Assembly: GCF_004801295.1 (NCBI RefSeq)
Contig: NZ_SSOC01000007.1
Span: 62,001 to 126,000 of the forward strand
From: Pseudothauera nasutitermitis
GTDB taxonomy: Bacteria > Pseudomonadota > Gammaproteobacteria > Burkholderiales > Rhodocyclaceae
Direction of reading: 5' to 3'
DNA: 64,000 nt
A program made the translations under genes and the position numbers. Below are positions 43,482 to 54,068 of this stretch, one piece after another (positions within the stretch are counted from its first letter, which is position 1; every line of letters starts with the position of its first letter). The notes under the pieces were generated by a model, which did not search any database, was not told the DNA's origin, and saw only the letters and a program-made list of their open reading frames with translations.

Positions 43482-43922
43482 ATGCGTGCCGCCCTGCGCC
43501 CCCTCGCCCTCGCGCTGATCCTCGCCTCCGGCGCGGCCTCGGCCATCGACTATCGTTCGGTGAGCGAGCCGGCCATCCTGTACGACGCGCCGTCGGCGCA
43601 GGGCAAGCGCCTCTATATCGCCGCCACCGGCACCCCGGTGGAAATCGTCGTGGTGCTCGACAAATGGGTCAAGGTACGCGACCCGGGCGGCGCCATCACC
43701 TGGATCGAGGCGCGCCAGCTCGCCGGCAAGCGCACCGTGCTGGTGACCGCCGAACGCGCCGCCGCCCGGCGCAGCGCGGAAGAAGCAGCGCCGATCGCCT
43801 TCGAGGCCGTGAAGGACGTGGTCCTCGACCTGATCGGCACGCCGACCGACGGCTGGGTACAGGTGCGCCACCGCGACGGCGCCACCGGCTTCGTGCGCGT
43901 CACCGAAGTCTGGGGGCTGTAG
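43482..43922 (+). CDS. Exported SH3-domain protein
   Basis: A 146-aa secreted protein. The signal peptide (1–21, ending ASA-ID) is followed by two SH3-like segments (about 22–75, VSEPAILYDAPSAQGKRLYI to DKWVKVRDPGGAITWIE; and about 85–146, ending GWVQVRHRDGATGFVRVTEVWG). SH3b domains often bind cell wall. It sits 7 bp after secB and 2 bp before gpsA, so it is co-expressed with them. The precise role is unknown. Confidence 0.8.
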   Translation: MRAALRPLALALILASGAASAIDYRSVSEPAILYDAPSAQGKRLYIAATGTPVEIVVVLDKWVKVRDPGGAITWIEARQLAGKRTVLVTAERAAARRSAEEAAPIAFEAVKDVVLDLIGTPTDGWVQVRHRDGATGFVRVTEVWGL

Positions 43923-43924
43923 GC

Positions 43925-44908
43925 GTGCAGATTGCCGTACTGGGCGCCGGCGCCTGGGGAACCGCGCTGGCGCTGGCCTTCCACGGCCCCCACCGCGTCA
44001 CCCTGTGGGGATACGAGGCGGAACACGTCGCCGAACTGCGCGCGCAGCGCGAGAACCGCCGCTACCTGCCTGGCGTCGCACTGCCCGAAGATCTGGAAGT
44101 CACCGCCTCGATCGATGAGGCCGCCGCCGAAGCCGATCTGCATCTGGTGGTCACACCGCTGATCGGCCTGCGCGCCACGGTACGCGCGCTGCAGCGCGTA
44201 CGCCCCGGCACCCCGCTGGTGTGGGCGTGCAAGGGCCTGGAAGCCGGCAGCGGCCGCCTGCCGCACGAGATCGTCGAGGAAGAACTCGGCCAGGACGCGC
44301 CCTGCGGCGTGCTCACCGGCCCCAGCTTCGCCGCCGAGGTGGCGCGCGGCCAGCCCACCGCGATCACCCTGGCCTCGCGCGACGCCGCTTTCGTCGAGCA
44401 CTGGCTGCCCGTGCTGCACCAGCCCTTGCTGCGCGTCTATGCCAACACCGATCTGGTCGGCGCGGAAATCGGCGGTGCGCTGAAGAACGTCATGGCCATC
44501 GCCGCCGGCGTTTCCGACGGCATGGGCTTCGGCCTCAACGCGCGCGCCGCGCTGATCACCCGCGGCCTAGCGGAAATCGCCCGCCTCGCGGTCGCCCTCG
44601 GCGGCCGCCCGGAAACCCTGATGGGTCTGGCCGGCATGGGCGACCTGATCCTCACCTGCACCGGCGACCTGTCGCGCAACCGCCGCGTCGGCCTCGCGCT
44701 CGCCCAGGGCAAGACGCTGGACGTCATCCTGCGCGAGCTCGGCCACGTCGCCGAAGGCGTGCCCACCGCGCGCGAGGTCGCCGCGCTGGCGGCCCGCCAC
44801 GGCGTGGAAATGCCCCTGTGCGAAGCCGTCGATGCCCTGCTGCATCGCGGCCTGTCGGCCGCCGAGGCCGTCGACCGCCTGCTCGCCCGCGATCCCAAGC
44901 ACGAGTAG
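43925..44908 (+). CDS. gpsA: Glycerol-3-phosphate dehydrogenase [NAD(P)+]
   Basis: A 327-aa enzyme that makes sn-glycerol 3-phosphate for phospholipids. It has the N-terminal dinucleotide fold VLGAGAWGTALA, then WACKGLE, GPSFAAEVARGQPTA, the catalytic-lysine segment GGALKNVMAIAAG and RNRRVGLALAQGK. It starts at GTG after a 2-bp gap from the SH3 gene. Its TAG stop forms the first bases of the REP palindrome. Confidence 0.96.
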   Translation: MQIAVLGAGAWGTALALAFHGPHRVTLWGYEAEHVAELRAQRENRRYLPGVALPEDLEVTASIDEAAAEADLHLVVTPLIGLRATVRALQRVRPGTPLVWACKGLEAGSGRLPHEIVEEELGQDAPCGVLTGPSFAAEVARGQPTAITLASRDAAFVEHWLPVLHQPLLRVYANTDLVGAEIGGALKNVMAIAAGVSDGMGFGLNARAALITRGLAEIARLAVALGGRPETLMGLAGMGDLILTCTGDLSRNRRVGLALAQGKTLDVILRELGHVAEGVPTAREVAALAARHGVEMPLCEAVDALLHRGLSAAEAVDRLLARDPKHE

Positions 44909-44975
44909 GAGCGGCCTTGGCCGCGATGCGGCCTGCGAGGAAACCACCGCCGCATCGCGGCCAAGGCCGCTCCTA
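44906..44975. repeat. REP-type palindrome supplying both convergent stop codons
   Basis: Two perfect 27-bp arms (44906–44932 and 44949–44975) in inverted orientation with a 16-bp spacer. The arm begins TAGGAGCGGCCTTGGCCGCG, closely like REP elements common in pseudomonads and related bacteria. The gpsA TAG (44906–44908) and the trmL TAG (44973–44975 on the other strand) are the outer bases of the arms. It could form a strong hairpin for transcript-end protection or termination from both sides. Confidence 0.88.
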
Positions 44976-45437
44976 CGCCGCCCCGGCGAAATCGTGCTGG
45001 CGCCAGGCTTCGTATACGGCCAGCGCCACCGTGTTGGACAGATTGATGCTGCGGTTGGCCGGGCGCATCGGCACGCGCACGCGCTGTACCTGCGGCAGCG
45101 CGGCGAGCAGTTCTTCCGGCAGGCCGCTGGTTTCGCGCCCGAACAGCAGCACGTCGCCCTCGCGGTACTCCACCTGATCGTAGCGCCGCGCGCCGCGCGT
45201 GCTGAACGCGAAGATGCGCCGCCCCGCCAGCGCGGCCAGGCAGGCCGCCCAGTCCTCATGCACGACGACGTGGGCGAGATCGTGGTAATCCAGCCCGGCG
45301 CGCGCCAGGGTCTTGTCGGTGATCTCGAAGCCGAGCGGCTTCACCAGATGCAGGCGGGCACCGCAGTTGGCCGACAGGCGGATGGTGTTGCCGGTGTTGG
45401 GCGGGATTTCGGGCTGGTAGAGAACGATGTCGAACAT
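44973..45437 (-). CDS. trmL: tRNA (cytidine(34)-2'-O)-methyltransferase TrmL
   Basis: A 154-aa SPOUT methyltransferase. It opens FDIVLYQPEIPPNTGNTIRL and continues with HLVKPLGFEI. The knot region has LLFGRETSGLPEELL and RSINLSNTVALAVYEAWRQ. It methylates the wobble ribose of leucine tRNAs. Length equals that of E. coli TrmL (YibK), also encoded near gpsA there. It follows comF by 38 bp. Confidence 0.95.
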   Translation of the reverse strand: MFDIVLYQPEIPPNTGNTIRLSANCGARLHLVKPLGFEITDKTLARAGLDYHDLAHVVVHEDWAACLAALAGRRIFAFSTRGARRYDQVEYREGDVLLFGRETSGLPEELLAALPQVQRVRVPMRPANRSINLSNTVALAVYEAWRQHDFAGAA

Positions 45438-45475
45438 GGGCGAAGAACTCGGGCGCCCGGACCGGGCGGGATGAA

Positions 45476-46237
45476 TCAGGGCGTACGGGCCACCACCAGA
45501 TTTTCCACACGCGCGGCGCCGTGCGCCTTCAGCACGCGCGCAAGCTCGCGCAGGCTGGCGCCGGTGGTCATCACGTCGTCCACCACCAGCACCCGCATGC
45601 CGGCGAGATCGCGCCGGCAGGCAAAGGCCTTGCGCAGGTTGGCGGTGCGCGCGGCGCGCGACAATCCGGCCTGGGCCGGCAGATCGCGCACCCGGCGCAC
45701 CCCATTCACATCCAGCGGCAGCCTCCAGGCCCGCGCCAGCGGACGGGCGATTTCCACCGCCTGATTGAAACCGCGCTCGGCCAGCCGGCGCGCATGCAAG
45801 GGCATCGGCAGCAGCAGGTCGGCTTCGAACGGCGGATACCCGTCCACCAGACGGCCGGCGAAGAAGCGCGCCAGCGCCAGGCGGCGATGATACTTCAACC
45901 CCTGCACCATGCGGTCGACCGGAAACGCGTAGCGATACAGCGCATGCGTCGCGTCGAAGTCCGGCGGCGAACACTGGCATTCGCCACACAGCGCACCACT
46001 GGGCGACGGCAGGGCGCAGCAAGGGCAGACCGACGGGCCCTGCGCCGGCAGTTCATCCCGGCATGCGGGGCACAGCGCCTCGGCGCGCGCCGGCGCGCCG
46101 CAGACGAAACAGTCCTGCGGCAGCAGCAGATCGGCCAGGTGGCCCGGCACGCGGCGCCAGGGGAGCGAATTTGACAAGCTTTCCGCCGATATCGGAACAT
46201 GCGCGACACCCGCATTACAGCCCGGATTCCGCTTCAT
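45476..46237 (-). CDS. comF: ComF-family phosphoribosyltransferase-like protein
   Basis: About 253 aa. The N-terminal zinc-finger-like region has four Cys pairs (CFVC, CPAC, CPCC and CGEC). A PRTase-type domain follows with [12 protein letters not shown] and the PRPP-loop [14 protein letters not shown]. ComF homologues function in DNA uptake, and some relatives (GntX) act in other processes. The start is uncertain: ATG 46237 overlaps the divergent bioB ATG, and an internal start near 46150 would still leave the zinc-finger intact. Confidence 0.85.
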   Translation of the reverse strand: MKRNPGCNAGVAHVPISAESLSNSLPWRRVPGHLADLLLPQDCFVCGAPARAEALCPACRDELPAQGPSVCPCCALPSPSGALCGECQCSPPDFDATHALYRYAFPVDRMVQGLKYHRRLALARFFAGRLVDGYPPFEADLLLPMPLHARRLAERGFNQAVEIARPLARAWRLPLDVNGVRRVRDLPAQAGLSRAARTANLRKAFACRRDLAGMRVLVVDDVMTTGASLRELARVLKAHGAARVENLVVARTP

Positions 46238-47237
46238 GACAATGTATTCCACCCCCGATGCGGCGGTTCATGCCACACCGGCCGACGCCGCTCCCGCAGA
46301 ACCGCAAGCCTCCTGGCGCACCGCCGACATCCTGGCGCTGTTCGAACTGCCCTTCATGGATCTGCTGTACCGCGCCCAGCAGGTGCATCGCCGGCATTTC
46401 GACGCCAACGCCATCCAGCGCTCCACCCTGCTGTCGATCAAGACCGGCGGCTGTTCGGAAGACTGCGGCTACTGCTCGCAGGCCGCGCGCCACCACACCG
46501 GACTGGAACGCGAACGCCTGCTGCCCATCGACGAAGTGCTGGAAAACGCGCGCGCGGCCAAGGCCAAGGGCGCCTCGCGCTTCTGCATGGGCGCGGCCTG
46601 GCGCGGCCCCAAGGACAAGGACCTGGAGCCGGTGCTGGAGATGGTGCGCGAGGTCAAGAAGCTCGGCCTGCAAACCTGCGTGACGCTGGGCATGCTGCGC
46701 GAAGGCCAGGCCGAAAAGCTCGCCGACGCCGGGCTGGACTACTACAACCACAACCTGGATACCGCGCCGGAGTTCTACGGCCAGGTGATCACCACGCACA
46801 GCCAGCAGGACCGCCTGGACACCCTGGGCGAGGTGCGCAAGGCCGGCATCAACGTGTGCAGCGGCGGCATCGTCGGCATGGGCGAAAGCCGCCGGGCGCG
46901 CGCCGCGCTGCTCGCCCAGCTGGCCAATCTGTCGCCCGCGCCGGAATCGGTGCCGATCAACAATCTCGTGCCGATTCCCGGCACGCCGCTGGGCGATGCC
47001 GAGCCGCTCGACCCCTTCGAATTCGTGCGCACCATCGCCGCTGCGCGCATCACCATGCCCACCAGCTACGTGCGCCTGTCCGCCGGCCGCGAGCAGATGA
47101 GCGACGAGATGCAGGCGCTGTGCTTCCTGGCCGGCGCCAACTCGATGTTCTACGGCGACCGCCTGCTGACCACCGACAACCCGGAAGCCGGGCGCGACGA
47201 CCGCCTGTTCGAACGCCTCGGCCTGCAATCCATCTGA
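46236..47237 (+). CDS. bioB: Biotin synthase
   Basis: A 333-aa radical-SAM enzyme that inserts sulfur into dethiobiotin. The radical SAM cluster motif is [10 protein letters not shown] (CxxxCxxC). [12 protein letters not shown] and the C-terminal [14 protein letters not shown] are diagnostic. The ATG at 46236 overlaps the opposite-strand comF ATG by two bases; ATG 46242 is an alternative. It is followed by bioC. Confidence 0.96.
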   Translation: MTMYSTPDAAVHATPADAAPAEPQASWRTADILALFELPFMDLLYRAQQVHRRHFDANAIQRSTLLSIKTGGCSEDCGYCSQAARHHTGLERERLLPIDEVLENARAAKAKGASRFCMGAAWRGPKDKDLEPVLEMVREVKKLGLQTCVTLGMLREGQAEKLADAGLDYYNHNLDTAPEFYGQVITTHSQQDRLDTLGEVRKAGINVCSGGIVGMGESRRARAALLAQLANLSPAPESVPINNLVPIPGTPLGDAEPLDPFEFVRTIAAARITMPTSYVRLSAGREQMSDEMQALCFLAGANSMFYGDRLLTTDNPEAGRDDRLFERLGLQSI

Positions 47238-47244
47238 GCCCGCC

Positions 47245-48147
47245 GTGAACGCCCCCGCGGATTTCGCGCTCGACCGCGCGCTGGTGCGCCGCCGCTTCGG
47301 CGCGGCCGCCGCGCGCTACGCCGGCAATGCCGTGCTGGCGCGCGAACTGGCGCGCCGCATGGATGAACGCCTGGAGTACATCCGCTTCACCCCTGCGCGC
47401 ATCGTCGACCTGGGCTGCGGCATTGGCGAGGATCTCGCCCTGCTCGGCGCGCGCTATCCGCAGGCCGAGCGCATCGGCATCGACTTCGCCGCCCCCATGC
47501 TGGCCGAGGCCCGCCGCCGCGAACGCGCCGGGCAGGGCTTGCTCGGCCGCCTGCTCGGCCGCGCGCCCGCCACGCCGCTGCTGTGCGCCGATGCCTGCGC
47601 GCTGCCCCTGGCGCATGCCAGCGTGTCGATGGTGTGGTCCAACCTGATGCTGAACTGGCTGGCCGACCCGCTGCCCGCCCTCAAGGAAATGCACCGCGTG
47701 CTGGAAGTGGGCGGCATGGCGATGTTCTCCACGCTGGGCCCGGACACCCTCAGGGAACTGCGCGAGGCGCTGCCCGCCGGGGCCGGCGAGCGCGTGCATT
47801 GCTTCATCGACATGCACGACATCGGCGACACGCTGGTGCGCGCGGGCTTCGCCGACCCGGTGATGGACATGGAAATGCTCACCCTGACCTACGCCGATTT
47901 CGACGACCTGCTCGCCGACCTGCGCCTGCCCGGCTGCGCCAACGCTTCCACCACGCGCCCGCGCGGGCTGAGCGGCCGCAACGGCTGGGCACAAGCACGC
48001 GCTGCCTACGAAGAACTGCGCCGCGAAGGACGTTTGCCCGCCACCTTCGAGATCATCCAGGGACACGCCTGGAAGGCCGAACCGAAAACCACCGAGGACG
48101 GCCGCGCCATCGTGCGCTTCGCCGCGCGCCCGGGGGCCGGCCGGTGA
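47245..48147 (+). CDS. bioC: Malonyl-ACP O-methyltransferase BioC
   Basis: A 300-aa SAM-dependent methyltransferase that masks the malonyl group to start pimeloyl synthesis. It starts at GTG with the N-terminal RRRFGAAAARY typical of BioC. Motif I is VDLGCGIGEDLALLG, then GIDFAAPMLAEAR and the WSNLMLNWLADP segment. It lies 7 bp after bioB and overlaps the HAD gene stop/start (GTGA). The other biotin genes (bioA, bioD, bioF) are not in the window. Confidence 0.93.
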   Translation: MNAPADFALDRALVRRRFGAAAARYAGNAVLARELARRMDERLEYIRFTPARIVDLGCGIGEDLALLGARYPQAERIGIDFAAPMLAEARRRERAGQGLLGRLLGRAPATPLLCADACALPLAHASVSMVWSNLMLNWLADPLPALKEMHRVLEVGGMAMFSTLGPDTLRELREALPAGAGERVHCFIDMHDIGDTLVRAGFADPVMDMEMLTLTYADFDDLLADLRLPGCANASTTRPRGLSGRNGWAQARAAYEELRREGRLPATFEIIQGHAWKAEPKTTEDGRAIVRFAARPGAGR

Positions 48148-48787
48148 CCCACGCCCCGGTCTGGCTGTTCGATCTCGACAACACGCTGCACAACGCCAGT
48201 CCGCACATCTTTCCGCACATCAACCGCAGCATGACGGACTATCTGGCCCGCCATCTGGACCTCTCCATCGACGAGGCCAACACGCTGCGGATGGACTACT
48301 GGCGGCGCTACGGCGCCACGCTGACCGGACTGATGCGCCACCACGGCACCGATCCGCACCACTTTCTCGCGGAAACCCACCGCTTCGAGCGCCTGCACGA
48401 ACTGATGGTGTTCGAGCGCGCGCTCGACGGCCTGCTGCGCCGCCTGCCCGGCCGCAAGATCGTGTTTTCCAACGGCCCGCAGCGCTACGCCGAGGCGGTG
48501 CTCGACGTCATGGGCATGCGCCATCGCTTCGACGACGTGTTCGGCGTCGAGCGCATGAAGCTGCATCCCAAACCGGCCGTGCGCGCCTACCGCGAGGTGC
48601 TGCGCGCGCACCGGCTCAACCCGCAGCGTTGCATCCTCGTGGAAGACTCCGCGATGAACCTGCGCACCGCGCGCCGCCTGGGCATGCGCACCGTATGGGT
48701 GAGCCGCGCACTGCGCTGCCCGGCCTTCGTGGATGTAAAGATCGCCTCGGTGCTCGACCTGCGCCGCGCCCTCGGCCGGCTGGCGCG

Positions 48788-48791
<4 letters not shown>
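48144..48791 (+). CDS. HAD-family pyrimidine 5'-nucleotidase-like phosphatase
   Basis: A 215-aa HAD hydrolase (SDT1/YjjG-like). It has motif I FDLDNTLHNAS, a helical cap, motif II VFSNGP, motif III lysine in KLHPKPAVRAYREVL and motif IV LVEDSAMNL. It begins with GTG overlapping the bioC stop. It probably dephosphorylates nucleoside monophosphates; coupling to biotin synthesis is positional only. The end overlaps the convergent GNAT gene by 4 bp. Confidence 0.85.
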
Positions 48792-50298
<1,507 letters not shown>

Positions 50299-50339
50299 TT
50301 ACGGAAAACGAGGAAAAAGGGGATACATCCGGTAACGAA

Positions 50340-50490
50340 GTCGGGGAGGAACTTCCAACCGACCGGCCCCATCTTAGCAAGCAGATGGTGCTGAGCCGTC
50401 TCCCGCTTCACCTCCCTGAGCGGGTGCCTTACTGCATAGAAGGCATTTTCAACCCCCGGCATTTCTCCCCTTTGGCCGGGGGTTTTTATT
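50340..50490 (+). ncRNA. Candidate structured RNA antisense to the hemB leader ((anti-)hemB-like)
   Basis: A series of hairpins: GTCGG/CCGAC (50340–50363), CCATCT/AGATGG (50369–50388), CCCGC-TCA/TGA-GCGGG (50402–50424) and TGCCTT/AAGGCA (50425–50445). A strong terminator with its T-tract on the plus strand follows. Both flanking genes (engB, hemB) are on the minus strand, so a plus-strand terminator is unexplained by protein genes. I recall a computationally predicted betaproteobacterial '(anti-)hemB' motif at this location. Identity to it is from memory and not verified. The 5' end is not defined. Confidence 0.6.
50451..50490 (+). terminator. Rho-independent terminator of the candidate RNA
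   Basis: A perfect 10-bp stem AACCCCCGGC/GCCGGGGGTT (50451–50460, 50475–50484), a 14-nt loop, then TTTATTTT on the plus strand. In the minus direction the hairpin is followed only by GAAAATG, so it is a poor terminator for engB. Confidence 0.85.
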
Positions 50491-51121
50491 TTCCGGGCGC
50501 CTTCACGGGCGCTTCCGCGGCCCCGGGCGCCACGCCCAGCCAGCCGGCCACCACCGCCTCGCACTCCTCCACGCCGGTCTTGGCGAGGCTGGAAAACAGC
50601 TGCACGCTCACCCGCTCGCCCAGTTCCTGCAAGTCCCTGCGCACCGCGAACAGCGTCTTGTTGGCTTCGTTGCGCGAGAGCTTGTCACTCTTGGTGAGCA
50701 TCACGTGGATGGGTTTTCCGGTGGGCACGAACCAGCCGATCATCGCCCGGTCGAGCGGGGTCAGCGGATGGCGCGCATCCATCATCAGCACCAGGCCGAC
50801 GAGGCTCTCGCGGCGGGTCAGGTAATCCTCCAGCAGCGCGGCCCAGTGGCGGCGGATCTTCTCCGGCACCTGGGCGTAGCCGTAGCCCGGCAGGTCCACG
50901 AGCGCGGCGCCGCAGTTGAGGCGGAAGAAGTTGATCAGCTGGGTGCGCCCCGGCGTCTTGGAGACGTAGGCCAGCCGGGTATGCCCGGCCAGCGTGTTGA
51001 TCGCGCTGGACTTGCCGGCGTTGGAGCGCCCGGCAAAGGCGACCTCGGCGCCGTGCGGCGGTGGCAGCGCGTCGCTGCGGGCGATGGAAATCTCGAATGT
51101 TGCGTTGCGAAAGAGCGGCAT
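50486..51121 (-). CDS. engB: Ribosome biogenesis GTPase EngB (YihA/YsxC)
   Basis: A 211-aa GTPase needed for 50S assembly. G1 is [15 protein letters not shown]2 region [13 protein letters not shown]3 [12 protein letters not shown]4 TKSDKL and G5 about FSSLAKTG. The ATG at 51121 gives the usual short N-terminus ([11 protein letters not shown]). It is divergent from the cytochrome c4 gene. Confidence 0.96.
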   Translation of the reverse strand: MPLFRNATFEISIARSDALPPPHGAEVAFAGRSNAGKSSAINTLAGHTRLAYVSKTPGRTQLINFFRLNCGAALVDLPGYGYAQVPEKIRRHWAALLEDYLTRRESLVGLVLMMDARHPLTPLDRAMIGWFVPTGKPIHVMLTKSDKLSRNEANKTLFAVRRDLQELGERVSVQLFSSLAKTGVEECEAVVAGWLGVAPGAAEAPVKAPGK

Positions 51122-51252
51122 GAGGCGGGACGTGAGAGCGATCAACCGGGCGGAAACCCGGCCGGAAAACCCCACATTGCGTCGCGCAACGTCGGCTTCC
51201 TGTATTAGAATACCAAGTTTGAGACATCCACTCACGGCTTTCCGAGGACACC

Positions 51253-51864
51253 ATGATCAAGCGTTCCCTGCTGCTTTCGCTGCTGCTGGCCGGAGGCAGC
51301 CTCCAGGCCCAGGAGCAGGCTCCCGATATCGCCCAGGCAAAACAGCTCGCAGAAACCATCTGTGCGGCCTGTCACGGAGCAGACGGCAACAGCCCCCTCT
51401 CGGCCAATCCGAAGATCGCGGGCCAGATCCCCGAGTACCTCGCCAAGCAGTTGCGTGAATTCAAGTCCGGCACCCGCCAGGATCCGGTGATGAGCGCCAT
51501 GGCCGCCATGGTCGACGACGCCGGCGTGGACGCCATCGCCCACTACTACGGCAGCCAGGCCCTGCAGCCGGAAAGCACCCAGAACCTCGAAACCGTCGCG
51601 CTCGGCCAGAAGATCTGGCGCGCCGGCATCGCCGACAAGGGCGTGCCCGCCTGTGCGGCCTGCCACGGTCCGGCCGGCGCCGGCCTGCCGGTCCAGTACC
51701 CGCGCCTGGCCGGCCAGTTCGCCGAATACACCACGCTGCAGTTGCAGAAGTTCCGCGACGGCGGCCGCGACAACGACCCGAACCAGATGATGCGCATGAT
51801 CGCGCTGAAGATGACCGACGCCGAAATGCGCGCGGTGGCCGATTACGCGGCCGGCCTGCGCTGA
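51253..51864 (+). CDS. Dihaem cytochrome c4
   Basis: A 203-aa periplasmic cytochrome. The signal peptide (1–19, LQA-QEQ) is followed by two homologous c-type domains, each with CAACH (about 38–42 and 135–139). Distal Met ligands are in the M-rich VMSAMAAM and [10 protein letters not shown] segments. It shuttles electrons to terminal oxidases. It is encoded just before the cytochrome c maturation genes resB–ccsA and separated from them by a terminator. Confidence 0.93.
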   Translation: MIKRSLLLSLLLAGGSLQAQEQAPDIAQAKQLAETICAACHGADGNSPLSANPKIAGQIPEYLAKQLREFKSGTRQDPVMSAMAAMVDDAGVDAIAHYYGSQALQPESTQNLETVALGQKIWRAGIADKGVPACAACHGPAGAGLPVQYPRLAGQFAEYTTLQLQKFRDGGRDNDPNQMMRMIALKMTDAEMRAVADYAAGLR

Positions 51865-51894
51865 CGCGGAAAACCGCTTTCGCGCGTCTCGTAC

Positions 51895-51924
51895 AAGGGG
51901 TGGCCGGGCCACCCCTTTGTTTTA
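51895..51924 (+). terminator. Rho-independent terminator after cytochrome c4
   Basis: AAGGGGTGG (51895–51903) pairs with CCACCCCTT (51909–51917), followed by TGTTTTA. It separates the cytochrome gene from resB. Confidence 0.85.
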
Positions 51925-51998
51925 TCCCGAGGGGCCGGCCACCCGGGCCGCTTCGCGGTTTCCGGCCAGAACACGCCCCGTCCGCCTGAAGGACCAGG

Positions 51999-54065
51999 AT
52001 GCAACGCAGCACCGCCAAGGCCCTGTTCGAACTGCTCAGCTCGATGCGGTTCGCGATCAGCCTGCTGACCATACTGGCGATCGCCTCGGTGATCGGCACG
52101 GTGATCCAGCAGAACCAGCCGTTCAACGCCTATCTCAACCAGTTCGGACCCTTCTGGTTCCCGGTGTTCGAAAAGCTCGGCCTGTACTCGGTGTACAACG
52201 CCGGCTGGTTCCTCGTCATCCTCGCCTTCCTGGTGCTGTCGACCAGCCTGTGCATCGTCCGCCAGAGCGCGCCGATGCTGCGCGAGATGCGCAGCTACCG
52301 CGAGCATGCCCGCGAGGTGTCGCTGCGCCAGTTTGCCCATCAGGCCGAACTGCCCGCCGGACGCCCGCTCGCCGAGCAGCGCGAGCGCGTGGATGCCTAT
52401 CTGGCGCACACCGGCTTCCGCGCACGCGCCGACGAACGCGAGGACGGCGTGCTGGTGGCCGCCAAGCAGGGCAGCCTCAACCGTGCCGGCTACTTCCTCG
52501 CGCACGGCGCCATCGTGCTGATCTGCATCGGCGGCCTGCTGGACGGCAACCTGCCGCTGAAAGTGCAGATGTGGCTGGGCGGCAAGCAGACCACCACCGG
52601 CAACCAACTGATCGCCGACATCCCCGCCTCGGCCCGCCTGGGCGAGAACAACTGGAGCTTCCGCGCCAACCTGTTCATCCCCGAGGGGCGCTCGGCCAAC
52701 GTCGCGGTGCTCAGCGTGGACGACGGCATTCTGCTGCAGGAACTGCCGTTCACCGTGTCGCTGAAGAAGTTCCACGTCGATCACTACGAAAACGGCATGC
52801 CGAAGCGCTTCGCCAGCGACATCCTGGTCACCGACGACGAAACCGGCGAATCCTTCGAGCACACCATCGAGGTCAACCATCCGCTCACCTACAAGGGCGT
52901 GGTGATGTACCAGGCCAGCTTCGAGGACGGCGGCTCGCTGCTCAAGCTCACCGGCCACAACCTGCTGCGCGACGTGGCCGACGAGCCGCTGCAGCTGGAA
53001 GGCCGCGTCGGCGACACCCTGCGTCTCGAGCACCCGCGTTACGACTACGCGCTGGAGCTGACCAGCTTCAGCGCGTTCAACGTCGAGGACATGGGCAGCG
53101 GCGAGGACAGCGCCACCGGCGTCGACCGCCTGCGCGAGCACCTGGGCAGCGGCGCGGCGCGCACCGACAGCGGGCGCGACCTGCGCAACATCGGCCCCAG
53201 CTTCACCTTCAAGCTGCGCGACGAGGCCGGCCAGGCGCGCGAATTCCAGAACTACATGCAGCCGATCGAGCGCGACGGGCGCTGGTATCTGTACACCGGC
53301 ATGCGCGAGACCCAGGCCGAGCCCTTCCGCTACCTGCGCCTGCCGGTGGACGAGGACGGCCGCATCGACACCTGGCTGGCCATCCAACGCTGGATGTTCG
53401 ACCCCGCGCGGCGCGACGTGCTGGCCCACCGCATGGCGAGCGCCAGCTTCGGCGACGACCCGTCCGTGGCGCCGATGCGCGACCGTCTGGTGGAAACCGC
53501 CAGCCACACCCTGGCGCTGTTCTCCGAGCGCGGCTACGAGACGGTGGGTCGCTTCATCGAGGCCTCGGTGCCGGCCGCCGAGCGCGAGCGCGCCGCCGAC
53601 GTGTTCGTCAAGATCCTCCAGGGGCTGGTCTGGGAAGCCTGGATGATGGCGCGTGTGGATGCCGGCCTGCCCGCGCTGGAAATCAACGAAAACCGTGCTG
53701 CCTTCCTGCGCGACACCCTGGCCGCCCTGTCCGACAGTCTGTTCTACGAAGCCCCGCTGTACCTGCAGCTCACCGGCTTCGAGCACCTGCAGGCCACCGT
53801 GCTGCAAGTCACCCGCTCGCCCGGCAAGCCGCTGGTGTATCTGGGCTCGCTGCTGCTCGTGCTGGGCGTGTTCGCCATGCTCTACATCCGCGAACGCCGC
53901 CTGTTCGTGCTGCTCAAACACCAGGGCGCCGGACTGGTCGCCATGTCGTCGAACCGCAAGGCGATCGACGTGGACGAAGCCTTCCAGCGCCATGCCGAGG
54001 CCCTGAGCGCGCTGCTCGCCCCCGATTCCGGCGAAGGCCGGACCGACCCAACCGCAACGAGGTAA
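51999..54065 (+). CDS. resB: Cytochrome c biogenesis protein ResB (Ccs1)
   Basis: A 688-aa membrane protein of System II haem delivery. TM helices are at about 15–38, 65–88 and 165–185, with a large periplasmic domain (about 190–600) and a last TM near 615–635 (VYLGSLLLVLGVFAML). It has the ResB block SSMRFAISLLTILAIASVIGT. It works with CcsA, encoded 3 bp downstream, to export haem and attach it to CxxCH apocytochromes. Confidence 0.94.
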   Translation: MQRSTAKALFELLSSMRFAISLLTILAIASVIGTVIQQNQPFNAYLNQFGPFWFPVFEKLGLYSVYNAGWFLVILAFLVLSTSLCIVRQSAPMLREMRSYREHAREVSLRQFAHQAELPAGRPLAEQRERVDAYLAHTGFRARADEREDGVLVAAKQGSLNRAGYFLAHGAIVLICIGGLLDGNLPLKVQMWLGGKQTTTGNQLIADIPASARLGENNWSFRANLFIPEGRSANVAVLSVDDGILLQELPFTVSLKKFHVDHYENGMPKRFASDILVTDDETGESFEHTIEVNHPLTYKGVVMYQASFEDGGSLLKLTGHNLLRDVADEPLQLEGRVGDTLRLEHPRYDYALELTSFSAFNVEDMGSGEDSATGVDRLREHLGSGAARTDSGRDLRNIGPSFTFKLRDEAGQAREFQNYMQPIERDGRWYLYTGMRETQAEPFRYLRLPVDEDGRIDTWLAIQRWMFDPARRDVLAHRMASASFGDDPSVAPMRDRLVETASHTLALFSERGYETVGRFIEASVPAAERERAADVFVKILQGLVWEAWMMARVDAGLPALEINENRAAFLRDTLAALSDSLFYEAPLYLQLTGFEHLQATVLQVTRSPGKPLVYLGSLLLVLGVFAMLYIRERRLFVLLKHQGAGLVAMSSNRKAIDVDEAFQRHAEALSALLAPDSGEGRTDPTATR

Positions 54066-54068
54066 GCG

